Assembly (NCBI RefSeq): GCF_000471905.2
Contig: NW_006500342.1
Coordinates: 42,754-106,753, forward strand
DNA: 64,000 bases
Direction: 5' to 3'
DNA from: Amborella trichopoda
Taxonomy: Eukaryota; Streptophyta; Magnoliopsida; Amborellales; Amborellaceae
Shown here in pieces: positions 44,396 through 55,860 of this stretch. Position numbers and translations under genes: made by a program. The notes under the pieces are model-generated. The model searched no databases. It was given only the letters and a program-made list of their open reading frames with translations, and was not told the DNA's origin. Position 1 is the stretch's first letter; every line of letters starts with the position of its first letter.

Positions 44396-47256
44396 ATGTC
44401 AGTCACCCAAGGAGACTATGATGATTGTTCTACGGCCAACTTTAAGCCCAACGTTCCCAAACCTAGGGACCACTATGCTACAATCCCTTGGGATTACGGT
44501 CAGAACTCAGCCCAACCCATAATCCGACGCCCCAGTCTCCAACTAGAGGAAGAGTCCCAAGGATCTACTCCCAATCCCTAGGTGTGTATGGTCCCAAAAA
44601 CGGGATCTACCCAGAAAATATAGGGAACCTTACATAGCCACAGTAGGAGCCATGTAACCTTAGGCAACCAAAGTAGGAGTCGTGCGAGGGGAGAGGTCCA
44701 TACAGTATCTAATACCCCCCAGAAGTCTCACCCAAATAACCTTGAGGCTCAACGGTCTCAAAATCAAGACCCATTTAGGTCTAGGAGTTCTAACCCAACC
44801 TCGAGTCACCATAGTACAGCCCATGATGTCCTGAATACGGTACGCAGCAGAGGTGCCAATCTAGGTCGACCCTTTGGTGAGATGGACGTCCAGGCCGCCC
44901 TTAAGAGTATAGTTGATCTAGGTTACACTATCCAGGCCCTAGTTCATGGGTCGATTCTAAACCCGCCTAATAGCATAGGTCAACCCCTAGCACAGCCAAG
45001 TCAGCCAATTCTTCAATCGGTCCCTTCGGTAAATTCGGTCCAACAAACATTGCAGTTTCCTTAACTGGTGGCGATGCCTATGGGTCAGTACGCCCCTCAA
45101 GCACAAATGTGTCAAACCGCCCCGGTGACTGCGGGTCATCAATCTCAGGCACAAGCGGGCCAACATCTACCCAAGTCTCGACTCATTAGTTTATGCTTGG
45201 AAACCCACCGACCGGTGGGCCTACTATCATGCCAAATACTCAACAAGATAGCACCATAAAGGCAGTACAAGATAAGAATGGGTATGCATGAAATCCTTTC
45301 TCCAAAGGCCTACGTTCCTGAGACCTTTAGAGGCATGGAAGACCTTCCCCTTAGGTTTGTGATCTCAAAGTTCAGAAACAAATTCAATGGGAAGAGTGAC
45401 CCAGATATTCACATCAACACGTACCTCGTCTCCGTTTGAGCTTTGTGAGATAGGCCTAACCAGCTGAAGGCCCTGTTTTCACAAACATTGACTGGCGAGG
45501 CCTTGAACTGACTTTGAAGAATAATGACAGCTCAACCACACATTACTCCAGACAAAATGTTCAACCAGTTCGTCTCTCATTACTGTGGGTCCACATGAAG
45601 ATCTCTCTCCTTGGGTGAGCTCAGTGCCACAAAAAAAAACCAAGGAGAATCCTTCAAGGATTTCATTGGTCAATTCCGTGAAGCGACGATGCAGTCATCA
45701 AATGTTCACCTACAGACCTAGCTAAAATCACCATGGCCTTAGAAATTGCCGCTCCGGAATACAGGACTTTCTTCAACCAGGGCATTGTCCCCCACTCTTT
45801 CGACCCTATGTCATGCGAGTGGCAAGACTTGAAAGGGCGAGAGGGACACCCCACAACATAAGGCCTTATAACAAACCCATCACGACTCCCAAGAATAAGA
45901 GCAAGAGCAATGGTAAGGGGATTGTTTCTAGTCAGGTTAATGAGGTTGTTATTAATGGACCGGCTCCAAGTTTAGCCACCCAGCATAACAATGGGAATCA
46001 AAATCGAAGGGGTCAGCCTAGAGCTAATGCTAAAAACAACAATCCATGGAGAAAGGACAACTTCACTCCTCTCAAAGACCTGTTAGAAAAAGTGTTGGAG
46101 TTACACTTGAAGAAAAACATGGTTCAACTCCCGCCACCATCTAAACCACCATTTGAGGTTAAGAATAAGAACAGATGGTGCAAGTGGGATAGAAGCCATG
46201 CTCATGATACCCAAAATTGTTTCTATTTGAAGAGGGTCATTCAAGGGTTGTTCAATAGGGGCGACATCACTGTCGGACCTAGTAATCAACCTGTTGAGGA
46301 ATCTAATCAAAAGATGTGTATCTTCACAAACCCTCTCCCAAAAAATATGGCCACAACGACCGAAGAAACGGGAGCTCTGAGTAACTCAAAGGAAGATGTT
46401 ATCATTCATATAAATGAGAACAGAGACGAAGAGAATGATCATAATCAATTCATATTCGATGACGATCATCATCTCCATGAGGCTGAAGAAGATCTTTTAA
46501 GTCTTCTTAGAGGAAACTCTTCGTCCCCAAACTCTGATGACTCTCTTAAGTGGGACCAGTATGACGAAGATAATACCCTAGAGATTGACATGGTCAGAGC
46601 TAATGAGAGGGGGTCATCTTCCAAACGAGGGGCCAACACCTAGAAGTCTCCCACTACGCATCCAAATTAGGGGCCAACACCTCAAATGTCAAAAAAAGTC
46701 GAACCTTTAAAAATTCTAAGGGACCCACAGGGGCCACCCTCACAAGATTTATTGAGTGATCCACAGATCTGGGATCAAGAATTGAATATTGAAAATCTGA
46801 ACATACTACCTCCTGAAGAGGCAGGTTCTCTAAAACTCATTAACAACATGAGCACAACTTCAATAATCGGAGCACCACCATGTCAAGAGAATGCATCCAG
46901 CAAGGAGCAAGTTCCCAATGGAACGGAAAGCCCTGCAGTGGAAACCCCATCAAAATATTCAACAGGGGCAAACTCCTCTCATGAAGAAGATACAATAGGG
47001 ACAACTAATGAGAGTTTTGTTTGTTGATTCCCAACTCGTCATAAGGCCGTTTAGTACAATGGAGGCAACTAATGAGATTGAACCCTTCTTTGTTGACTCC
47101 CAACATGTCATAAGGCCATCGAGTACGACCTCAACCACTCCTCTAGTACAAGAGTCTCATCTAAGCTCGAACACTGAAAAGTATACTACGGAGTTAACCC
47201 CCGAGAAACAATTCAAAATTTGCAACAAAAAAGATTACCGAAAAGGAATTGGGTAA
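44396..47256 (+). pseudogene. Family 2 gag remnant, copy 1
   Basis: The start ATG at 44396 follows AGAGAAATCACC, which is identical at the second copy's start (52976). N-terminus: SVTQGDYDDCSTANFKPNVP. The middle carries a Retrotrans_gag-type region, with MEDLPLRFVISKFRNKFNGK, then, after lesions, GESFKDFIGQFREATMQSS. The longest open part (45813-46643) has LKDLLEKVLELHLKKNMVQL and a knuckle WCKWDRSHAHDTQNCFYLKR, where the expected His of C-x2-H-x4-H-x4-C is Asp. The frame continues past a stop into an acidic tail with two FVDSQ.VIRP repeats (46686-47256). No protease or RT follows. Stops and two frameshifts inactivate it. Confidence 0.85.
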
Positions 47257-47324
47257 TCACTTACCCCTTGCAAATAACCAAATGAGGCATTCACGCCTCA
47301 AGATCCAAAAGGCATTAACGCCTA

Positions 47325-47615
47325 ATGTGTAACATAAAGTACTCCATTAACAGGAAAACCCTGATGAGCCTATCCATCCATACAGAGGGCTAAGGGAGTT
47401 GGAAACTGAGTGTTATTTTTAGTCCCAAAATCAAGGTTCAAGTGGAGCAGTTTAAAGGAAAACATCAACAAATATTCAACAACCATTGTCAAAGAGATTC
47501 TAGATGCAAACCTGGGTCAAAGGAAATCAGAGGAAGACCGATATTAAAACCACCCAGCCACTTGGAGGAGGGAAAGATGATTGAATTCTTACATGATCTT
47601 AAGGCGAATTGCTGA
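47325..47615 (+). pseudogene. Conserved 97-codon frame in family 2, unknown function
   Basis: It begins MCNIKYSINRKTLMS and ends KMIEFLHDLKANC. The copy at 55929-56213 is intact, with the same start, stop and ending (KMIEFLHELKDIC). Here one in-frame TAA follows HTEG. Length differs by two codons, so the frame survived an indel. I recognise no domain. Confidence 0.45.
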
Positions 47616-48359
47616 AAAGAAAAAAAGAGGCACCTTTGACTCTTCTTTCCCCTCCTCTTCCTTTGTCATTCTTTTCTTCTTCGAAAAAAAAAAAGAAAAA
47701 GCGAGGAAAAAAAAAGAAAAGAAAATCTCATCAGCTGGGCTAAAATCTGAAAGGATTTCCAAGTGTTGGAAAAAATATCACAGAGCTAAAAATCCAAAAG
47801 GAACCCTAGGCGATGAGAAAATAAATAAAAAATCTCATCCGCAGAGCTAAAATCCCAATGGACTCTCTAGCGTTAGAAAAAAAGTCACCAGGCTGAAATC
47901 CAAAAGGAACCCTGGGACAATGAGATAAAATAAAGAAGTTCTCTCCTTCTACTTTCCAAAGTCTTTTATCTCTAAACCTCTTCTCTTCCTTCATTTGAGT
48001 CAAAGTGGTGTTAAAAAAAAATCAAGAAGCATTAGCCTGACGATCATTATTAAGGACCTAGATCTTCTCAAACTTTAAAAGGTGAGCGGTGGAGGAACAA
48101 AATTGGAAATCCAAAAAGATTCTGAATGCCCAAGGATGGTATACTGTATTTTCAGGACTCTGTTTCGCTCGAAACTTCAGAGAACTTTCCTTTGAATTGC
48201 AATACAGGAGCTGAGGTTGGAAGACAAAGAAATACATGATGATTCCTCGTCCTGAAGATTCAAGCAAGCACCCGATACACTCACATAAGGTCCACCAAAG
48301 CGGTCACAATTGGTTAAACTGTAAGACCTACATTAAAGAAAACAACCCCTCAACAGGGG

Positions 48360-48400
<41 letters not shown>

Positions 48401-48410
48401 AGAATAATAA

Positions 48411-48615
48411 NNNNNNNNNNNNNNNNNNNNNNNNNNNNNNNNNNNNNNNNNNNNNNNNNNNNNNNNNNNNNNNNNNNNNNNNNNNNNNNNNNNNNNNNNN
48501 NNNNNNNNNNNNNNNNNNNNNNNNNNNNNNNNNNNNNNNNNNNNNNNNNNNNNNNNNNNNNNNNNNNNNNNNNNNNNNNNNNNNNNNNNNNNNNNNNNNN
48601 NNNNNNNNNNNNNNN
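48411..48615. other. Assembly gap (205 N) with duplicated flanks
   Basis: Both sides read ATTATATAT...ATAATAAGAATAATA (48364-48410 and 48617-48663). The second family 2 copy has one AT run and no such duplication (56957-56978), so the gap probably replaces an overlap at a microsatellite. Open frames across the N run are meaningless. Confidence 0.95.
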
Positions 48616-48617
48616 AG

Positions 48618-48655
<38 letters not shown>

Positions 48656-49469
48656 AGAATAATAGAAACTCTATAGTCATATGAGTATAACTGCCGACTA
48701 CACCGTCTATCACTGCATGACGCTAAACTGCTTAGAGGCTCTATGGTTGCAGGAGCTAAAGCTGCTAACCAACATTGTTTTTCAAATATCTCTCTCTTTT
48801 CAAAATTTTCACTATATGTTTTGTGCTTTAAAAAACTTTAATTTCTTTGTTAAAATTGTAGCATGTCCCTGCTTCGGGTTTTGTTTCAAATCCCTTCCTA
48901 CATTCAAAAATTTCTACCAAGACTTGTAAAAACGAAGGGGCTTGGGCACCCGTATATGATGAATATTGCGTTGCCTATCGCGTTACTGTCTCGCCTCTCT
49001 ATTTGGAATTTATCAGACAAGTCTCATCCTATAAAAAGCCTTTTCCTATGGACAACCTTAGGAAACCCCTAAGGAAATCAAAGAAATTGCCAGGGTTAAA
49101 ATTTTCAAACTGAGAAAACCCTGAGGTCAAGTGGCATGGCTGTAAAATCCACCTCGAGTTTCAAGTTTACGTAACTCGCCTACACCACACGCCAAAAAGG
49201 ATAAAAATGGCCTAGAAGGGTGATCATGGGAGTGTAATGGCTTGGAGGGATAGTTGGTATGCCATCTACCCACGTGACGTCGGGATGACATTCATCTTTG
49301 ACATTTTCTTGTCTTTAGAAGGATAGGGAGCATTAGAGAGTCTACTGTTGCTACTCACCTGGCCCTCAAAGGATAGGGAGTGCATGTTTGCCTGCCCCTC
49401 GAAGGACAAGGAACGACTGCGTGTCTACTTCTTTGTCACTTTCCTGTCCCTCTAAGGATAGGGAGTGCT

Positions 49470-49482
49470 AAAGAGGGGCAAC
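49470..49482 (+). other. Polypurine tract, family 2
   Basis: AAAGAGGGGCAAC directly before the LTR start. The equivalent at 57790-57802 is AATGAGGGGAAAC. Confidence 0.7.
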
Positions 49483-50614
49483 TGTAGACACCCCAAAAAT
49501 CTGGTAAGTTTTATGGTTTTCTTGGACCCTTAGGATCACAATGACTTAGTGAACCCAAAATCCATAGGTCACACAACTTAACCATGGACCCAGAACCATT
49601 CTGTCAGCCCAAAAACCCTGTTACACCCTGCTTTGACCTAAAACCCTGAAAATATGTTGTTTTACAGAAAAAATCATTAAATATAGTAAACAAATGCGTT
49701 TTGACCCCAAAGTTTTTTAGAAGCTTCATAATAGGCTCAAGAACACGTGTGAAAAAGAAAATTTCAAATCATAGGTGTTTTGACATCGGCGACACAAGCT
49801 ATGTCGCCCAAGTCTAGACGACACTGCACGTGTCGCCCAGATGCATTTTAATTGAAATGCTTTCTCACGCGTTTCCCTAACTTTTTAGGTCATTTATCTT
49901 GGGTGTGGGGCTCGAGGAAAGCTTTATGTACTCCCAAAATTCATTTATTTTATATCCGAATGGTGTTGATTGAGGATTCGTTGGTTGCGGGGATAACACT
50001 GCCTCAACAAATCCCTCATTCTAAAAAAAACCATCTTGTGGTCATTTGAGGAAGTAGGAACCAAGACTCTGGAAGACTTTTAGAAACCTGAGAGACTTTA
50101 GAAACTTTAGGCTGGAAAGATAAACTTGAGAGATAAAGAGAGAACCTTTACCCTACTCTGCATCTCAAATCTAAATTCACTGTAGATCCGAAATTAGGGT
50201 CCAACCACCCCAATACTACAGAGACTTGCTGATCATCAACACTGGAATCAGAAAGGCAAAGAGGAACTGGTTCTGATACGGTGAGCCCTCAAGGGCTCAG
50301 GAATCCTGAGCCATCCGGCCCGGTCAAGTACTCATTCTCCCTTCATTTCTTATTTATTTTTTTTATTTAATTTTTTTGATCTGATTTTGATTTTTTTTTA
50401 TTGAAAATATTTTATTGAAATGCTTCGGATCACGCTGGCTCCGCCATATATCCGAGAGCAGGTCTGCTCGTTTTTGGGCATATCTAATCTCAGATCTGAA
50501 TTCAGTTGTTTCCACTTTGTCTACCATATATTTCCCTCTTCATTTTTACCAGTTTGAAGTGTCGTATCATGGTGATCTACATCACTAGATCGGTCGATTC
50601 TGCGCTGTAAATAG
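49483..50614 (+). mobile_element. Family 2 LTR, copy 2 (shared middle LTR)
   Basis: It begins TGTAGACACCCC after a polypurine tract and is followed by a PBS at 50617. It therefore serves as 3' LTR for the copy on its left and 5' LTR for the copy on its right. Compared with copy 1 it has about 260 extra bases (around 50180-50440), ending in a T-rich stretch. Near 49790-49840 it carries the GGCGACAC/GTGTCGCCC motif. Confidence 0.87.
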
Positions 50615-50616
50615 TT

Positions 50617-50634
50617 TGGGGCCACCGTGGGGTA
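50617..50634 (+). other. Primer-binding site, family 2
   Basis: TGGGGCCACCGTGGGGTA, following GCTGTAAATAGTT as at 41923, with one base missing relative to that copy. Confidence 0.6.
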
Positions 50635-52975
50635 AATCGAGCGTGATTCGAGCATCAAAATTTTGAAAATATCATAAAAATTTTAAACTTTACAGTGTTA
50701 TAGGTAACATTTTGTGACTTTTCCCAAAGTTTCAGGTCAAAATAAAATATTTAAAAATACAAAAGAAATAGTTTTATGCTAGCTGGTCGCTTTATGTTTA
50801 TAGATATATACAAGAAACAAATATAAAAAATAAAAATAAGTTTTTGGGCGACACCAGCTCACAAGGGCGACCTGCCCTATGTCGCCCAGACCAAGAAATG
50901 TTTTATTTTTCTGAAAATTTTTAAATATATTTTAGTACCTATCTCGAGTCTAATCGCAAATTTTCATATCAAAATAAATTTTTCAAAAATACTAAAAAAA
51001 ATATTTTACTCGATATAGGTTTGTCAAATCTGAACTTCATTGTTTTCCAGTTATTTTAATTTATTTCATCAAAGTAAATTGTTTTTATGTTTTATTAAAG
51101 TTTAAAGTAGTTTCATTGCATCAAAATACATCATAAAAAAATATAAAATAAATAAAATAAAAATATAGTTTTTGGTGTCGCCCATCTTACAAGGGCGACA
51201 CTACCTGTGTCACCCAAACTAAAATGTCTCGTATTGCTCTAAAACTTTTTCTGTCTCTTCTAGAGACTCTTATCTGCATGCTCACAAAACTTTAGCTTAA
51301 AATAAAAATTTTAAAATACGAAAAAAATGTTTTGCTTCAGTAGGTTTGCTTTATTCTTTACTTTCTGATTTCATTCTAGTTAGTTAATTTTGGTTGAATT
51401 CTTGTTTTCCCTTCTTAGTTTAATTATTTCTCATCAAATTTAAAAGGAATATATATATATATATATTGTTGAGGGTTTCTTGCACGCCCAGAATCGTGTC
51501 CTGTCGAGGATGATATATATATATATATTGCACTCTCCCTGAACCGTGTCCCGTTTGAGTCATCCCGACTCGGGTCACGCTTGACTTAGCACGGACTGTG
51601 CCTGGTTTCACTGCTTAGACCATACATTCTTAAGGATTCCTCACCCCTCCATCTATATTGTGCCTCGAGCGAGTTTTGCCTCGAAGCGTGCATAGCTAGG
51701 CTCGATTAGTGCCAAGCGCTCACTTGTTTTCTTTCTTATTATGTGCATGTGTGCTTGACTTTATTTTCATTTGCGTGCTTCTTTACACACTCTAGCACAC
51801 ACCGACCAGGACTCCCGAAAAACCAGAAAACAAATTTTTCAAAAAGCCCTGAACTTTGTGCTAACGGCTTGAGGGGAACCTATCATTGAGAGCTGAGGTG
51901 GTTGGGATTCGCGTAACTTTAACTATGAGCGCCCCTCCGTAATCCTTTTCCTCAAAGCAACTCCACGTATAGTAGGACCTGGTGAACATCCTATAACAGG
52001 AGGCCAGGACTTTTGTTGGGACCTATATCAGCCTAGCCGCATTTCAATAGTTAGGAACCCACTCTCAAGACATGCCTACTCACAATCGAACTAGGTCAAA
52101 CATTTTTGTGTGCTTGCTTGCTTATTTCTGATCGGTTCATCTTAGATTCCAGTCTGAACCCACTTCTTGGTCCAAGTTTAGGCTTATACCCAGCGTAGCT
52201 CAGGTCCGAACTAGGTTTCACCTTGATCCGAACCTAGACCCCCTCTTGGTCCGAGTCGAAGGCTCGTTCCTAGCTCATCTTTGATCCGATCCAGGTCCAC
52301 GTCTGGTCTGATCATTAAAACTCTCTAGGTCTAAGTCCAAGCTTGTACCTAGCTTAGCCTAGATCCGAACCAAGTTCACACCCAGGTCCGAACTTAGGGC
52401 CCCTCTTGGTTCTAGCCGAAAGCTCGTTCCTAGCTTGTACTTGATCCATTCCAAGTCCACACCTGATTTGATCATTAAAACTTTCTGGGTCAAAGTCTAG
52501 GCATATACCCAGCCTAGCCCAAGTCTGAACCAGGTTCACACCCCGGTCCAAACCAAGGCCCCCTCTTGGTCTAGCGAAGGCTCGATCCTAGTTCAATCTT
52601 GATCCAGTCCGAGTCCACATCCGATCTGAGTTTCAAAACCCTCTAGGTCCAAGCCCAGGCTTGCACCCAGCTTAGTCTAGGTCCGAACCAAGCTCACACC
52701 CTAGTCCGAACCTAGACCCACCCTTGGTCCGAGCTAAGACTCGTGCACCATCTAGTTTAGATCTTAGTCTAGGTTCTAATATAGGTTTATGTTTAGAGTT
52801 AGCTCTAGAGATAGATTAGGCTCACCCTAGCTTAGGTTCTGAACCAAAACCTAGTGAGTCTAGATTCTAGTCTAGTTTTAGCCTAGGTCTTACTTAAGAT
52901 TTACCCCTAAAGTTAGGCTAGGTCCACTCTAGTTCATCAAGTCTAGATCCTAGGACCCTGCCAAGAGAAATCACC
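50635..52975 (+). mobile_element. Family 2 leader, copy 2
   Basis: Parallel to 41941-44395 throughout, including GGCGACAC motifs (near 50850 and 51180). The AT run is duplicated here: two AT stretches (51449-51468, 51510-51527) bracket GAATCGTGTCCTGTCGAGG, and a similar segment follows. Non-coding. Confidence 0.8.
52160..52760 (+). repeat. 160-bp tandem repeats upstream of gag, copy 2
   Basis: AGACCCCCTC and its variants recur at 52236, 52396, 52556 and about 52714, matching the array at 43560-44220. Confidence 0.93.
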
Positions 52976-55860
52976 ATGTTAGTCACCCAAGGTGACTATG
53001 ATGACTATTCCACGACCGACTCTAAGCCCAACCTTCCCAAACCTAAGGACGGCTATGCCGCAATCCCTTAGGATTACGATCAGAACTCAGCCCAGTCCAT
53101 AATCCAACGCCCTGGTCTCCAACTAGAGGAAGAGTCAAGTCCCAAAGATCTACGCTAAATCCCGAGGTGTGTATGGTCTAAAAAGCAGGCTATGCCCGGA
53201 AAACATTGAATAGCCAAGGGTCAGATCGAGCATTGTCATACAAGGAACCTTATGTAGCCACAGTTGGAGCCGTGTAAGCCGTGTAACCATAGGCAACCAA
53301 AGTAGGAGTCGTACGAGAGGAGAGGTCCAGGCTATATCTAATGCCCCCCAGAAGTTGCACCCAGCTAACCTTGAGGCTCAAAGGTCTCAAAATGAAGACC
53401 CATCTAGGTCTAACCCAAGCTCGAGTCACCATAGTATAGCCCATGATGTCCTGAATATGGTATGCAGCAGAGGTGCCAATCTAGACCGACCCTTAGGTAA
53501 GATGGACGTTCAGGCCACCCTTAAGATTCTAGTTCATCTAGATTACACTATCAGGGCCCCAATTCATGGGTCGGTCCTAAACTAGCCTAATAGCATAGAT
53601 CAACCCCTAGCACAGCCGATTCCTCAATCAGTGCCTCTGGTACATCCGGTCCAACAAACCATGCAGTTTTCGCAACCAGTGGCAATGCCTATGGGTCAGT
53701 AGGCCCCTCAAGCACAAATGTGTGAAACTGCCTCGGTGACCTTAGCTCATCAATCTCAAGCACAAGTTAGCAAAGATCTACCCCAAGTCTCGACTCATCA
53801 GGCTGTGCTTGGAAACCCACCGACCGGTGGGCCTATAATCATGCCAAATACCCAACAAGACAGCACAACAAAGGCAATACAAGATATGCTTGTAAGAATG
53901 GGTAGGCATGAAATCCTACCCCCAAAGGCCTATGTTGATGAGACCCTTAGAGGAATGGAAGACCTTCCCCTAGGGTTTGTAATCTCAGAGTTTAGAAATA
54001 AACTCAATGAGAAGAGTAACCTAGATATTCACGTCAATGCGTACCTCCTCTTCGTTCATGGTTTGTGAGATAGGCCTAACCAGCTGAAGGACCTGTTTTC
54101 ACAAACGTTGACTGGCGAGGCCTTGAACTGGCATCAGAGAATAATGACCGCTCAACCACACGTTACTCCAGACAAAGTGTTCAACTAATTCATCTCTCAT
54201 TAGCATGAGTCAACACCAAGATCTCTCTCCCAGGGTGAGCTCAGCGCCACAAAACAAAACTCCGGAGAATCCTTTGAGGATTTCATTGGTCGATTCCGCG
54301 AGGTGACGATGTGAGTCATTGAATGTCCACTTACAGACCCAACTAAAATTTTCATGGCCTTAGAAAATACCGCTCCTGAATACAAGACTTTCTTCAGCTA
54401 AGGCATTGTCCCCCACTCTTTTGACTCTATGATCGACCGGCTGGCAGGATATGAAAGGGTGAGAGGGACACCCTTCAGCAATAGGCCCGAAAACAAACCC
54501 ATCACGACTCCCTAGAATAAGAGCAAAGGCAATGGTAAGGGGATCGTTTTCGATCAGGTTAATGAGGTTGTCATTAACAGACCGGCTCAAGGTTCAGCCA
54601 CTCAGCATAACAATAGGAATCAAATTCGAAGGGGTCAGTCTAGAGCTACCGCTCAAAATAACAATCAATGATGAGAGCACAACTTCACTCCTCTCAAAGA
54701 CCCGTTAGAAAAAGTGCTGGAGTTACTCTTGAAGAAAAACATGGTTCAGCTCCCACCACCATCTGAACCACCATTTGAGGTTAAGGATAAGAACAGATGG
54801 TGCAAGTGGCATAGAAACCACACTAATTACACCCAAAACTGTTTCTATTTGAAGAGGGTGATTCAACGGTTGATCAATAGGGGGCGACATCACTGTCGGA
54901 CCTATAAATCAACTTGTTGAGGAATCTAATCAAAAGATGGGTACCTTCACAAACCCTCTCCCCAAAAATGTAGCCACAATGACTGAAGAAACGGGAGCTC
55001 CAAGTACCTCAAAGGAGGAAGTTATCATTCATATGATTGAGAACGGAGACGAAGAGGATGATCCTAGTCAATTCATATTCGTTGTTGATCATCACCTCCA
55101 AGAGGCTGAAGAAGATCTTTTGAGTCTTCTTAGAAGAAACTCTTCATCCCCGAACTTTGATGACCTTCCTAAGTGGGACCAGTATGACGAAGATGATACC
55201 CTAGAGATTGACATGGTCAGAGCTAATGAGAGGGGGACATCTTCTAAACAAGGGGCCAACACCTCGAAGTCTCCCACTACACGTCCAAATAAGGGGCTAA
55301 CACCTTTGGAAATTCTAAGGGGCCCACCTGGGCCACCTTCACAAGATTCTAGAGTGATCCACCAATCTGGGATCAAGAATTGAATATTGAAAATCTGATC
55401 ATATTACCTCCTCAAGAGGCAGGCTCTCTAAAGTCTCTAACAACATGAGCACAACTTCGATAATCGTGCACCACCATGTCAAAAAAATGCATCCTGTGAA
55501 GAGCAAGTTCTCAACGGAACGGAAAGACTTGCAATGGCAACCCCATCAAAATATTCAATAGGGACAAACTCCTCTCATGAAGAGTATACAATAGGGATAA
55601 CTAATGAGATTGAACCCTTGTTTGTTGATTCCCAACACGTCAGAAGGCCATTTAATACAACGGGAGCAACTAAATAGATTGAACCGATGTTTATTGATTC
55701 CCAACATGTCGTAAGGCCATCTAGTACCAACTCAACTATTCCTCTTGTGCGAGAGTATCATCTATGCTCAAGCACTGAAAAGGAGTCTACTACGGAGTTA
55801 ACCCCCAAGAAGAAAATCGAAATTTGCAGTGAAAAAGATCACCGAAAAGGAATTAGGTGA
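52976..55860 (+). pseudogene. Family 2 gag remnant, copy 2
   Basis: The start is LVTQGDYDDYSTTDSKPNLP, with an early stop (AAIP*DYD). Open parts are at 53355-53585, 53718-54068 (DMLVRMGRHEILPPKAYVDE, MEDLPLGFVISEFRNKLNEK), 54714-54920 (LLKKNMVQLPPPSEPPFEVK, WCKWHRNHTNYTQNCFYLKR) and 54937-55383 (an acidic tail). The capsid region between them reads GEALNWHQRIMTAQPHVTPD and GESFEDFIGRFREVTM with stops. The knuckle keeps the first His but has Asn at the second (C-x2-H-x4-N-x4-C). The copy is collinear with 44396-47256, and each copy has different lesions. No pol follows. Confidence 0.85.

Larger units (their letters stand above)
47257..49469 (+). mobile_element. Family 2 3' region, copy 1 (no pol)
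   Basis: This contains a reading frame of unknown function (47325-47615), A-rich sequence with a two-copy repeat of about 108 bp (AAAATCTGAAAGGA-like, 47740-47930), an AT microsatellite split by an assembly gap and, near 49310-49460, several CTCGAAGGACAGGGAGTGC-like repeats before the polypurine tract. I searched by eye for the RT box (YVDD or YADD), the PFGL motif and integrase motifs and found none. Confidence 0.75.

Noticed and set aside
45813-46643. 276-codon open frame as a host gene
   Set aside because: It contains a gag knuckle (WCKWDRSHAHDTQNC), aligns with 54480-55270 in the sister copy and lies between family 2 LTRs.
48236-48713. Open frames of 146 and 126 codons across the N run
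   Set aside because: They consist of AT microsatellite and undetermined bases.
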